Origin: Candidatus Aenigmatarchaeota archaeon
GTDB lineage: Archaea; EX4484-52; B79-G9
Reading direction: 5' to 3'
Assembly: GCA_023142905.1 (NCBI GenBank)
Contig: JAGLIP010000012.1
Span: 1 to 12,000, forward strand
Length of the DNA: 12,000 bases
Part shown: positions 6,741 to 11,847 of the stretch, piece after piece
How positions within the stretch are numbered: position 1 is the stretch's first letter
How the letters are laid out: every line of letters begins with the position of its first letter
Program-made: the position numbers and the translations under genes
Notes under the pieces: model-generated
Databases searched by the model: none
Told to the model about the DNA's origin: nothing
Seen by the model: only the letters and a program-made list of their open reading frames with translations

Positions 6741-7424
6741 TTATTTATACAGCCAGCCTAAAATGCCTTTGCTTTGCTTTTCTGCATTCGCAAGCTCTTT
6801 TATGCGTTCCTGTTCCTGTTCCATTGTCTGAATTTGTTCCTGCATAATGAGTTTTGCTTCGTCTGTACAGTCGCATTGCTCTTTTAGCTGTGTTAATTCC
6901 CGTAATTGATTTTGGTTTTGTAACATCTCTGATTCAAGGTCTGCAGCAGCATCATTGTCGCCGCCAAAGAAAAACCGTTTCAACGAACTTCGTGACTGTA
7001 TTTTTTCTTCTGCCTGAAGTGATGCCTGTATTGAGTTATTGTATTGTTTTGCAATAGCGGATATTTCTGTTCCTATACCACCACCCATACTGCCAATCAT
7101 ATTTCCCATTGAATGAATGGTATGTACTGCAAGGCGCACTTCATTTTGGTTTTGGTATGCTTGTTTTTTTCCGCCGGACATTGTTTCTGTCTTAGCTTTC
7201 ATTTCCTGATCTTTTTGGCGAATTGCTTCATCGAACTGTTCGCGCGTTTGTAGTTGTGCTTGATTGCCCACCATTGTTTGAATCATATCCATCATCGCAT
7301 CCGGATCAACTGCGTCCATAGCTCGCCCATGGGCGTTTGGTTCCATTATTTCCGATGGTTCCGCAAAAACAAAGTTTGCAGATGCAACCAGAACAACAAG
7401 AGCAAATAATATTGTTTTGTTCAT
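6741..7424 (-). CDS. Secreted coiled-coil protein, unknown function
   Basis: A 227-aa protein starting at the ATG at 7424, which has GGTGA 5 nt upstream; a GTG three codons earlier lies within that motif and is unlikely. Residues 1-22 form a signal peptide (MNKTILFALVVLVASANFVFA then E), so the product is exported or membrane-tethered. The mature part is rich in Gln, Glu, Met and Lys with long helical stretches (about 40-90 and 165-215, for example LKEQCDCTDEAKLIMQEQIQ), likely coiled coils. In between are a Gly/Met-rich turn (NMIGSMGGGIG) and a KRFFFGGDND segment. Two close cysteines (CDC) lie in the C-terminal helix region. I do not recognise a family. It faces away from prefoldin alpha and converges on the PQ-loop gene. 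Confidence 0.72.
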   Translation of the reverse strand: MNKTILFALVVLVASANFVFAEPSEIMEPNAHGRAMDAVDPDAMMDMIQTMVGNQAQLQTREQFDEAIRQKDQEMKAKTETMSGGKKQAYQNQNEVRLAVHTIHSMGNMIGSMGGGIGTEISAIAKQYNNSIQASLQAEEKIQSRSSLKRFFFGGDNDAAADLESEMLQNQNQLRELTQLKEQCDCTDEAKLIMQEQIQTMEQEQERIKELANAEKQSKGILGWLYK

Positions 7425-7521
7425 AAATCTCACCTTTTAGTTTATTTTATGTAAATATAATACCCATCTGACTTAATATATGCCCTATCCAACTTAAAGT
7501 ATTTTACATGACCGGAGGTAA

Positions 7522-7533
7522 TTATTTAAAATA
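7522..7533 (+). promoter_or_regulatory. Probable promoter of the prefoldin alpha - ftsY pair
   Basis: TTATTTAAAATA predicts a transcript start near 7553, giving a leader of about 25 nt that would include the GGTGA at 7568. The 135-bp divergent gap with the secreted-protein gene holds no other clear structure. Confidence 0.4.
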
Positions 7534-7577
7534 TGTTCCTCAAAAGCAATTACTAAAATAGCTATACGGTGATTAAA

Positions 7578-7997
7578 ATAGACCAGACAAAAATGCTTCA
7601 ATTAGAGATATTAAAAGAACAGGGACAGCAGATGGCTCAGCAGAAAGCCCAGATTTCAATGCAGGTGCAGGAACTGGAATATACCCAAAATACAATAAAA
7701 GACCTTAAAAACGCAAAAAAAGGGACTGAAATGATGATTCCTATAGGCACTGGGATGTATGTCAAGGGAAAAATAGAAAGTGTGGATGACATAATAACCG
7801 CCATTGGCGGCAATGTTGCTGTAGGAAAAACACTGGATGATGTTAAAGAAATAATTAATGAGCGACTGAAAAAGATGAAAGAGCTCGAATTACAGATTGA
7901 TTCCGAGCTTAAAAATATAGATTCTGAAGGCGAAAAGCTCGTAAAAGAATTACAGAGCGTGCAGGAAAAAGATGTTGCTTGCAATCCTAAACCCTGA
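7578..7997 (+). CDS. pfdA: Prefoldin subunit alpha, with probable ATA start codon
   Basis: About 139 aa. Two long coiled-coil arms (LQLEILKEQGQQMAQQKAQISMQVQELEYTQNTI near the N-terminus, and from about residue 95 to 133) flank the conserved prefoldin alpha beta-hairpin region, with MMIPIGTGMYVKGKI and GGNVAVGKTLDD. Two alpha and four beta subunits form the ATP-independent jellyfish chaperone that hands unfolded chains to the thermosome. No ATG is well placed. GGTGA at 7568-7572 lies exactly 5 nt before ATA (7578), matching the spacing at other genes here. A GTG at 7569, inside the GGTGA, is the alternative and adds three residues. An ATG at 7593 is 20 nt away. ftsY follows after 30 nt. Confidence 0.88.
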   Translation: MDQTKMLQLEILKEQGQQMAQQKAQISMQVQELEYTQNTIKDLKNAKKGTEMMIPIGTGMYVKGKIESVDDIITAIGGNVAVGKTLDDVKEIINERLKKMKELELQIDSELKNIDSEGEKLVKELQSVQEKDVACNPKP

Positions 7998-8027
7998 TTC
8001 TGATTAATTATTTGCGGATTTGGTTTA

Positions 8028-9104
8028 ATGTTTGGCTTGTTTAAAAAGAAAATATCTGCCGCAGTTGAGGCTGTTTCTGAAAAGATTGCGGGCGGCAGCG
8101 AAAAAAAGGAAATTAAACCTGAAAAATCGCCTCTAAAAGAAAAACCAGTTGAGCCTGTTTTAAAAAAAGAAGACACAACCACAAACGATGCTCCAAAGGC
8201 CGAAGAGCCAAAGAAAGAAGAGCCCGAAAAAAAAGGAATATTATCAAAGATTACCGGCACATTTACGGAAAAAACATTATCTACTGATTTTCTAAAAGAT
8301 GTTTTATGGGATTTAGAGCTTGCTCTTCTCGAAAACAATGTGGCTCAAAATGTTTCTGAAACAATAATAACAGACATAAAGAAAAGCCTTTCAGGCAAAT
8401 CAGTCAGGAAAAAAGAAGTGCGGGAGATAATTCAAAATACTTTAAAATCAAACATACTTGGTGTTCTTGACCTGCCCAAAATTGATATTGAGGCAAAGAT
8501 TCGCGAAAAACAAGGCGAGCCGCTTGTAATTGCACTTATTGGCTTTAACGGAGCCGGGAAAACAACAACTTCTGCAAAGCTTGCTCATTATTTTATGAAA
8601 AACAAGCATAGTTGTGTTTTTGCAGCAGCAGACTCTTTTCGGGTTGCAGCAATTGAACAGTTAGAAGAGCATGCAAAAAACTTAAGCGTAAAAATAATAA
8701 AGCACAATTATGGGGCAGACCCTGCTGCTGTTATTTTTGATGCAGTTGCGCATGCTAAGGCAAAACATATTGATATTGTCATTGCAGATACCGCGGGCCG
8801 GGTTCATACAGACAAAAACCTTTTATCAGAGCTTGAAAAAATCGTTCGTGTCAACAAGCCGGATTTGAAATTTTTGGTTGTTGAGGCCGTGTCGGGAAAT
8901 GATGTTGTTGAACAGGCGCGCGTTTTTGATTCTGTAGGTATTGACGGCGTTGTTCTTACAAAATGGGATGTTGATGAAAAAGGAGGCGCAGCATTAAGCT
9001 TGTGCCACACGCTTAAAAAGCCCATTGTTTTCTTGGGCACCGGGCAGGAATATGACGATTTTGTTGAGTTTGATGCTAAAGAAGTTTTGAAAAGTGTTTT
9101 TTAG
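8028..9104 (+). CDS. ftsY: FtsY, signal recognition particle receptor GTPase
   Basis: 358 aa. Order: a short N-terminal lysine-rich amphipathic segment (FGLFKKKISAAVEAV), a charged KEEPK-type linker (about 25-69), the N domain helices (about 75-140) and the NG GTPase domain. GTPase motifs: P-loop GFNGAGKTT (172-180), DSFRVAA (202-208), DTAGR (254-258), VSGND (288-292; usually ALAGND), TKWD (311-314), KGGAALS (318-324) and GTGQ (337-340). FtsY docks ribosome-SRP-nascent chain complexes at the membrane and releases them through paired GTP hydrolysis with SRP54. SRP54 itself is not in this window. The linker shares DAPKAEEPKKE (54-64) exactly with the S19e tail. No strong Shine-Dalgarno precedes the ATG. 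It follows prefoldin alpha as in many archaea. Confidence 0.96.
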   Translation: MFGLFKKKISAAVEAVSEKIAGGSEKKEIKPEKSPLKEKPVEPVLKKEDTTTNDAPKAEEPKKEEPEKKGILSKITGTFTEKTLSTDFLKDVLWDLELALLENNVAQNVSETIITDIKKSLSGKSVRKKEVREIIQNTLKSNILGVLDLPKIDIEAKIREKQGEPLVIALIGFNGAGKTTTSAKLAHYFMKNKHSCVFAAADSFRVAAIEQLEEHAKNLSVKIIKHNYGADPAAVIFDAVAHAKAKHIDIVIADTAGRVHTDKNLLSELEKIVRVNKPDLKFLVVEAVSGNDVVEQARVFDSVGIDGVVLTKWDVDEKGGAALSLCHTLKKPIVFLGTGQEYDDFVEFDAKEVLKSVF

Positions 9105-9123
9105 TAGGGGATTAAAGGTAATC

Positions 9124-9133
9124 TTTATATAAA
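9124..9133 (+). promoter_or_regulatory. TATA box for the Sm-like protein gene
   Basis: TTTATATAAA predicts a start near 9155, giving a leader of about 55 nt, the longest predicted here. The leader contains a 15-codon open frame (9161-9208). Confidence 0.5.
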
Positions 9134-9160
9134 TTACAGGTGCAATTAAGAGAAGCAGAT

Positions 9161-9208
9161 ATGTTTCTTAAACAAATCATATTTTTTAATTTCAAAGGAG
9201 TTGAATAA
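9161..9208 (+). CDS. Possible 15-codon leader peptide ahead of the Sm-like gene
   Basis: An ATG six nt or so downstream of the predicted transcript start opens a frame MFLKQIIFFNFKGVE whose TAA ends one nt before the Sm-like ATG at 9210. It runs through the AAGGAG Shine-Dalgarno. Translating ribosomes would therefore cover or hand over to the next start. It may be chance; no homology claim is possible at this size. Confidence 0.2.
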   Translation: MFLKQIIFFNFKGVE

Positions 9209-9209
9209 A

Positions 9210-9434
9210 ATGGATCAAAGACCGCTTGACGCACTTAACAAAGCAAAAGGCAAACCAGTATATTTGGTGCTTAAAAACGGGCGCGAAATCACAGGAAAGC
9301 TTCAGGCACTTGACATACATCTGAATATGTGGCTTGAAAACGCAGAAGTTACATTTGAGGACAAAAAATCATCATATGGCGACCTTCTTGTAAGGGGAGA
9401 CAGCATTGTTTTAGCATCTCCGGCAAATCAATAA
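9210..9434 (+). CDS. Archaeal Sm-like (LSm) RNA-binding protein
   Basis: 74 aa, the usual size of archaeal Sm-like proteins. The Sm1 motif spans about 17-50 (VYLVLKNGREITGKLQALDIHLNMWLENA), including the hydrophobic strand, the G-x-L and the D-x-H/x-N-x-x-L RNA-contact loop. Sm2 is LLVRGDSIVLA (58-68), with the RGD that contacts uridine. Such proteins form heptameric rings binding U-rich RNA. The ATG at 9210 has AAGGAG about 9 nt upstream; a TTG three codons earlier is rejected. L37e follows after 61 nt, a pairing common across archaea and linking the gene to ribosome and RNA metabolism. Confidence 0.95.
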   Translation: MDQRPLDALNKAKGKPVYLVLKNGREITGKLQALDIHLNMWLENAEVTFEDKKSSYGDLLVRGDSIVLASPANQ

Positions 9435-9436
9435 GA

Positions 9437-9445
9437 TTTATAAAA
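9437..9445 (+). promoter_or_regulatory. Possible TATA box for L37e - S8e
   Basis: TTTATAAAA just after the Sm-like stop predicts a start near 9468 and a leader of about 28 nt before the L37e ATG, so these genes may have their own promoter as well as read-through. Confidence 0.4.
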
Positions 9446-9495
9446 CTATACTGCTACTTGTATGTATTGTATTTTAGAATAGATAAGTGATTTTT

Positions 9496-9681
9496 ATGGA
9501 TGGAAAACCTTCATTTGGAAAGAGAAACAAGCTTGTTCACATGCTTTGCCGAAGATGCGGCAGGCACGCGATGCACATAACACATAAAGCTTGTGCTGCA
9601 TGCGGTTTTGGGAATACATCCCGAATGAGAACATATGCCTGGAAAACAAAAAACAGCATTGTGAAGAAAACAAGGAAATGA
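9496..9681 (+). CDS. rpl37e: 50S ribosomal protein L37e (zinc ribbon)
   Basis: A 61-aa basic protein with two CxxC pairs, C18/C21 and C33/C36, forming the L37e zinc ribbon (CRRCGRHAMHITHKACAACG). It opens with KPSFGKRNKLVHMLCRRCG and has the family's TSRMRTYAW near residues 40-48. It binds the large subunit close to the exit tunnel side. The ATG at 9496 has AAGTGA 5 nt before it; an in-frame GTG inside that motif is not the start. S8e follows after 18 nt. Confidence 0.95.
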   Translation: MDGKPSFGKRNKLVHMLCRRCGRHAMHITHKACAACGFGNTSRMRTYAWKTKNSIVKKTRK

Positions 9682-9699
9682 TTACTTAAGGTGAATTAA

Positions 9700-10080
9700 A
9701 TGGGTATATGGCAAACAAAATCAAAAAGAAAATCCACTGGCGGATTATTGCATACTTCTGCACTTAAAAGGAAACACGCTACAGGTTCAAACCAGATTAA
9801 GACAATAATCGGTGATTTATCTGTAAAAGTTGTTAGAACTAAAGGCGGAAATGCAAAAGCAAAAGTCGTATCATCTTCAACCGTAAATCTGATTGACAAA
9901 AAAACAGGAAAAGCAAAAAAAGTAAAGATTTTAGATGTTCTTGAAAACAAGGCAAACCCGCATTTTGTGCGCCAAAAGCTTCTGACCAAAGGCGCTGTTG
10001 TAAAGACAGACGCGGGCAAAGTAAAAATTACCTCACGGCCTGCACAGGACGGCGTTGTAAACGGCGTTGTTGTTGAATAA
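9700..10080 (+). CDS. rps8e: 30S ribosomal protein S8e
   Basis: 126 aa, the normal archaeal S8e length. Signature parts: the start GIWQTKSKRKSTGGLLHT, the basic loop KRKHATGSNQIKTIIGD (a slightly divergent form of the usual RRK..E-G), the middle RTKGGNAKAKVVSSSTVNLID, and the NPHFVRQKLLTKGAVVKTDAGKVKITSRPAQDGVVNGVVV end. It is a small-subunit assembly protein shared with eukaryotes. GGTGA lies 5 nt before the ATG. Unlike S19e and L31e it carries no lysine/glutamate tail. A T-rich tract follows. Confidence 0.96.
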   Translation: MGIWQTKSKRKSTGGLLHTSALKRKHATGSNQIKTIIGDLSVKVVRTKGGNAKAKVVSSSTVNLIDKKTGKAKKVKILDVLENKANPHFVRQKLLTKGAVVKTDAGKVKITSRPAQDGVVNGVVVE

Positions 10081-10100
10081 GTTTTTAGTTTATTTTTTGT
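10081..10100 (+). terminator. T-rich terminator after S8e
   Basis: Runs of five and six T within the first 20 nt after the S8e stop, typical of archaeal oligo-T termination. It marks the end of the housekeeping block. The remaining gap to 10220 contains the TA promoter and operator. Confidence 0.45.
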
Positions 10101-10164
10101 TGTAGCTTTGGCTATTTTAAGAAGTTGGTATTGTTTATCGACAGATTTTTAGACTAATAGATAG

Positions 10165-10207
10165 TTTTAAATATAATTATGTACCTAATAGTTATTAAGT
10201 TATAACT
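10165..10207 (+). promoter_or_regulatory. Promoter and palindromic operator of the first TA-like pair
   Basis: TATA-like TTTTAAATA (10165-10173) predicts transcription from about 10196. Exactly there lie two nested dyads: the perfect palindrome AGTTATAACT (10198-10207) and the arms TAGTTAT/ATAACTA (10189-10195 and 10202-10208). This is where an autorepressing antitoxin would bind. GGTGA (10211-10215) follows, 5 nt before the ATG. Confidence 0.45.
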
Positions 10208-10220
10208 AACGGTGATTAAT

Positions 10221-10505
10221 ATGTCAATAGCAGAAAACCATAAAGAAGAGAAAATAGAACACTATCCAACACTAAATACCGTGCTTATGGTGGAAGATAC
10301 TTTGAAAAGCATGGACGAAAGCATCATAACTGTTGCAGAGTTAAAGAGAATATTGCCGAAGCAAGTTAACCACAATACACTAAAAGTAATTCTGGAATAT
10401 CTTGAAGAAAGTAATAAAATAGCCGTTAGCCTAAAAGGAATAACATGGGTACACAACACGAACCTTAATTTACGGAATGCAATTTCTAAAGGCTTAGAAT
10501 TATGA
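10221..10505 (+). CDS. Winged-helix protein, probable antitoxin
   Basis: 94 aa. After a charged N-terminus, residues about 17-80 look like a winged helix: VLMVEDTLKS (helix 1), TVAELKRILP (helix 2), VNHNTLKVILEYLEESNKI (recognition helix and following helix), and the wing AVSLKGITWVHN. Such small winged-helix proteins commonly sit directly upstream of RelE/ParE-like proteins in archaea. The ATG at 10221 has GGTGA 5 nt upstream; the in-frame GTG within that motif is rejected. Its stop overlaps the next gene by 4 nt (ATGA), indicating coupled translation. The palindrome at the promoter fits autoregulation. The antitoxin role is inferred from context. Confidence 0.75.
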   Translation: MSIAENHKEEKIEHYPTLNTVLMVEDTLKSMDESIITVAELKRILPKQVNHNTLKVILEYLEESNKIAVSLKGITWVHNTNLNLRNAISKGLEL

Positions 10506-10855
10506 AAATTATTCGTGTGGTTCTTTCTTCACAAGCTGAAGAAGTGTATGGGCACTTAAATAAAGAAGCTCCATCCTCAAAAATAGAAAGAAGCATTCTT
10601 AACGCCATAAACAAAAAAATTGAGCTTATAAAAGCAAATCCGCATTACGGCAATCCGATTTCTAAGAAATGCATCCCTAAAGAATACATTGAAAAATACA
10701 ATATAAAAAATTTGTTTAGAATTGAACTGCCAAATTTCTGGAGAATGCTTTATACATTGACCGATGGAGAGTCCGAAATAGAAATTATCGCATTCGTTCT
10801 TGATGTAATTGATCACAACAAATACAATAAAAAATTCGGCTATCGAAAAAATTAA
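10502..10855 (+). CDS. RelE/ParE-like toxin (tentative)
   Basis: 117 aa. It has N-terminal helices (AEEVYGHLNKEA.. and SILNAINKKIELIKANPHYGNPISK), a middle PKEYIEKYNIKNLFRIELPNFWRMLYTL and an end EIIAFVLDVIDHNKYNKKFGY. The pattern of an Arg-led strand (FRIEL..FWRMLYTL), a second strand (IEIIAFVLDVIDH) and a terminal H-x-x-Y matches the RelE/ParE fold of ribosome-dependent mRNA endonucleases and gyrase inhibitors, in an archaeal variant slightly longer than the usual 85-100 aa. It overlaps the winged-helix gene by 4 nt. Activity is not shown by sequence alone. Confidence 0.68.
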   Translation: MKIIRVVLSSQAEEVYGHLNKEAPSSKIERSILNAINKKIELIKANPHYGNPISKKCIPKEYIEKYNIKNLFRIELPNFWRMLYTLTDGESEIEIIAFVLDVIDHNKYNKKFGYRKN

Positions 10856-10877
10856 TGTTTTTTACTCGGGCGATAGA

Positions 10878-10897
10878 TTTATAATTATTGGAATTAT
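10878..10897 (+). promoter_or_regulatory. Promoter and dyad of the second TA-like pair
   Basis: TTTATAATTA (10878-10887) is centred about 25 nt before the ATG at 10907, implying a leaderless mRNA. An inverted repeat, ATAATT/AATTAT (10881-10886 and 10892-10897), overlaps the box and could be an autoregulatory site, though it is AT-rich and of low information. Confidence 0.4.
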
Positions 10898-10906
10898 AGT
10901 ATTTTT

Positions 10907-11122
10907 ATGAGTGATATTGCACATGAAAATAACCACGATTCTATTTTTTTAAATAAACTTGAGAAAATCGAGAAAGATGTGGCAGAAATAAAGAAGCATA
11001 TGGTAGATGTAGACAGCATTATGACTGAAAAAGATTATGAAGCACTATTAGAATTCAGAAAGGAAAAGTCTGCTGGCAAGCTCATTTCTCATGAACATTT
11101 AAAACGAGAGCTTGGGTTGTAA
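10907..11122 (+). CDS. Small coiled-coil protein, probable antitoxin
   Basis: 71 aa. Residues about 14-38 are a heptad-like helix (FLNKLEKIEKDVAEIKKHMVDV). The C-terminal part MTEKDYEALLEFRKEKSAGKLISHEHLKRELGL is the style of tail that archaeal RelB-like antitoxins place next to RelE. It has no separate DNA-binding domain that I can identify; the N-terminal part may serve for dimerisation. The stop codon overlaps an ATG (TAATG, 11120-11124) that now leads only into eight codons because of a downstream insertion; originally this would have been the toxin start. Confidence 0.66.
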   Translation: MSDIAHENNHDSIFLNKLEKIEKDVAEIKKHMVDVDSIMTEKDYEALLEFRKEKSAGKLISHEHLKRELGL

Positions 11123-11130
11123 TGTTTGAT

Positions 11131-11214
11131 ATTTTTTATTGCGCATAAAGTATGGGTTGCAATAAAAAAGCTTGAAAATACCCCCATTTACTAAAATTTT
11201 CATGATTTTTTATT
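11131..11214. repeat. 74-bp insertion bounded by a 10-bp direct repeat
   Basis: ATTTTTTATT occurs at 11131-11140 and again at 11205-11214. Removing one copy and the 64 bp between them joins the ATG at 11122 to the toxin frame, giving MFDIFYSNQASIFLKKAD, a normal RelE N-terminus. The inserted segment contains an imperfect inverted pair (AGTATGGG near 11149-11156, CCCATTTACT at 11183-11192) and ends in ATG directly before the second repeat copy. It may be a tiny transposed element with a target duplication, or a tandem-type rearrangement. Confidence 0.6.
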
Positions 11215-11453
11215 CAAACCAAGCGAGCATATTTTTGAAAAAGGCAGATAAAGTTTTAGTGGTAAGGATAGTTAAGAAAATAGAAAGTCTTAGTAACGAA
11301 CCAGTTACGCATGATACAAAAGTGCTTAGCGGGTACAAAGAAAAATTGTTTAGAGTTCGTGTTGGCAACTACAGAATTCTTTATGAAGTAGACCATAAAT
11401 CAAACATAATTGGTATTGTAAAAATTGATAAGCGCTCCAAAGCTTATGAATAG
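11202..11453 (+). CDS. RelE-family toxin
   Basis: 83 aa from the ATG at 11202. The pattern is classic RelE: a first strand MIFYSNQASIFLKKADK, helices VLVVRIVKKIESLSNEP, then KVLSGYKEKLFRVRVGNYRILYEVD with the G-Y-K-E-K-L-F-R-x-R-V-G-x-Y-R-I-x-Y core, and the closing strand GIVKIDKRSKAYE (commonly R-x-x-H/K-R-S-x-x-Y). RelE toxins cleave mRNA in the ribosomal A site. It is paired with the coiled-coil antitoxin upstream but separated from it by 79 nt, caused by the insertion described at 11131-11214. The present start keeps all but two of the ancestral N-terminal residues, so the toxin may still work. A TTG ten codons upstream is less likely. Confidence 0.85.
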   Translation: MIFYSNQASIFLKKADKVLVVRIVKKIESLSNEPVTHDTKVLSGYKEKLFRVRVGNYRILYEVDHKSNIIGIVKIDKRSKAYE

Positions 11454-11480
11454 ATTTCGTTTGTTCTAGTAATATGTCGC

Positions 11481-11503
11481 GCCAAAACAATTATTATATT
11501 GGC
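11481..11503. repeat. Short inverted repeat downstream of the RelE gene
   Basis: GCCAA (11481-11485) and TTGGC (11499-11503) flank an AT-rich 13-nt loop. It lies 27 bp after the toxin stop and just upstream of the next TATA box, so it may be a weak terminator hairpin or an operator. Confidence 0.3.
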
Positions 11504-11520
11504 ACGCTGTATTGGATATG

Positions 11521-11529
11521 TATATAAAA
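11521..11529 (+). promoter_or_regulatory. TATA box for the antirepressor-like pseudogene
   Basis: TATATAAAA is centred 27 nt before the ATG at 11552, the same leaderless geometry as at other genes here; the promoter has outlived the reading frame. Confidence 0.55.
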
Positions 11530-11551
11530 GCTCAAAAAGAATTAAATTAAC

Positions 11552-11836
11552 ATGAAAGAAGTAGATTCTAAAGATGCGTTGGTTGTATTTGACGATAAAA
11601 ATATTCGACGGACATGATTTAATGATGAGTGGTGGTTCTCAGTAGTAGATGTTGTAGAAGCACTTACAGACAGTTTAGACCCCAAACAATACATTAAAAA
11701 GATGAAGGCAAGAGACGAACCTCTTAATGAGAACTGGGGTACAATTTGTACCCCCCTTGAAACATCCACAAAAGGCGGAATACAAATGATTAATTGCGTA
11801 TCAACAAAAGGAGCTTTTGGTGAGTTTAGAATTTAG
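11552..11836 (+). pseudogene. BRO-N/antirepressor-like gene, broken by a nonsense codon and truncated
   Basis: Translation gives VVFDDKNIRRT, a TGA stop at 11615-11617, then FNDEWWFSVVDVVEALTDSLDPKQYIKKMKARDEPLNENWG and TPLETSTKGGIQMINCVSTKG, ending at TAG (11834-11836). This is the N-terminal BRO-N domain of prophage antirepressor/DinD-type proteins, in which the position of the TGA is normally tryptophan (RRTWF): one base change, TGG to TGA, explains it. The expected FRLIQSIPSPKAEPFK region and the C-terminal half are missing after an altered, frame-ending segment. Related intact proteins are widespread in small-genome archaea and bacteria. TGA is a normal stop elsewhere in the window (M50 protease, aIF6, prefoldin, L37e), so recoding is unlikely. 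Confidence 0.75.
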
Positions 11837-11847
11837 GTTAATGTGAG

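Noticed and set aside
7431..7433. GTG start for the secreted protein three codons upstream
   Set aside because: The GTG is part of the GGTGA Shine-Dalgarno for the ATG at 7424.
7533..7556. Seven-codon frame (MFLKSNY) upstream of prefoldin alpha, resembling the start of the leader frame at 9161
   Set aside because: It lies upstream of the predicted transcript start and is too short; the shared MFLK is likely chance.
11172..11201. TTG start giving the RelE toxin ten extra residues (MKIPPFTKIF)
   Set aside because: This stretch is encoded by the inserted 64-bp segment and is not RelE-like; the ATG at 11202 restores a normal N-terminus.
11615..11617. TGA read as tryptophan or selenocysteine in the antirepressor-like gene
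   Set aside because: TGA is the normal stop of several conserved genes here, and the gene is also truncated further on, so decay is simpler.
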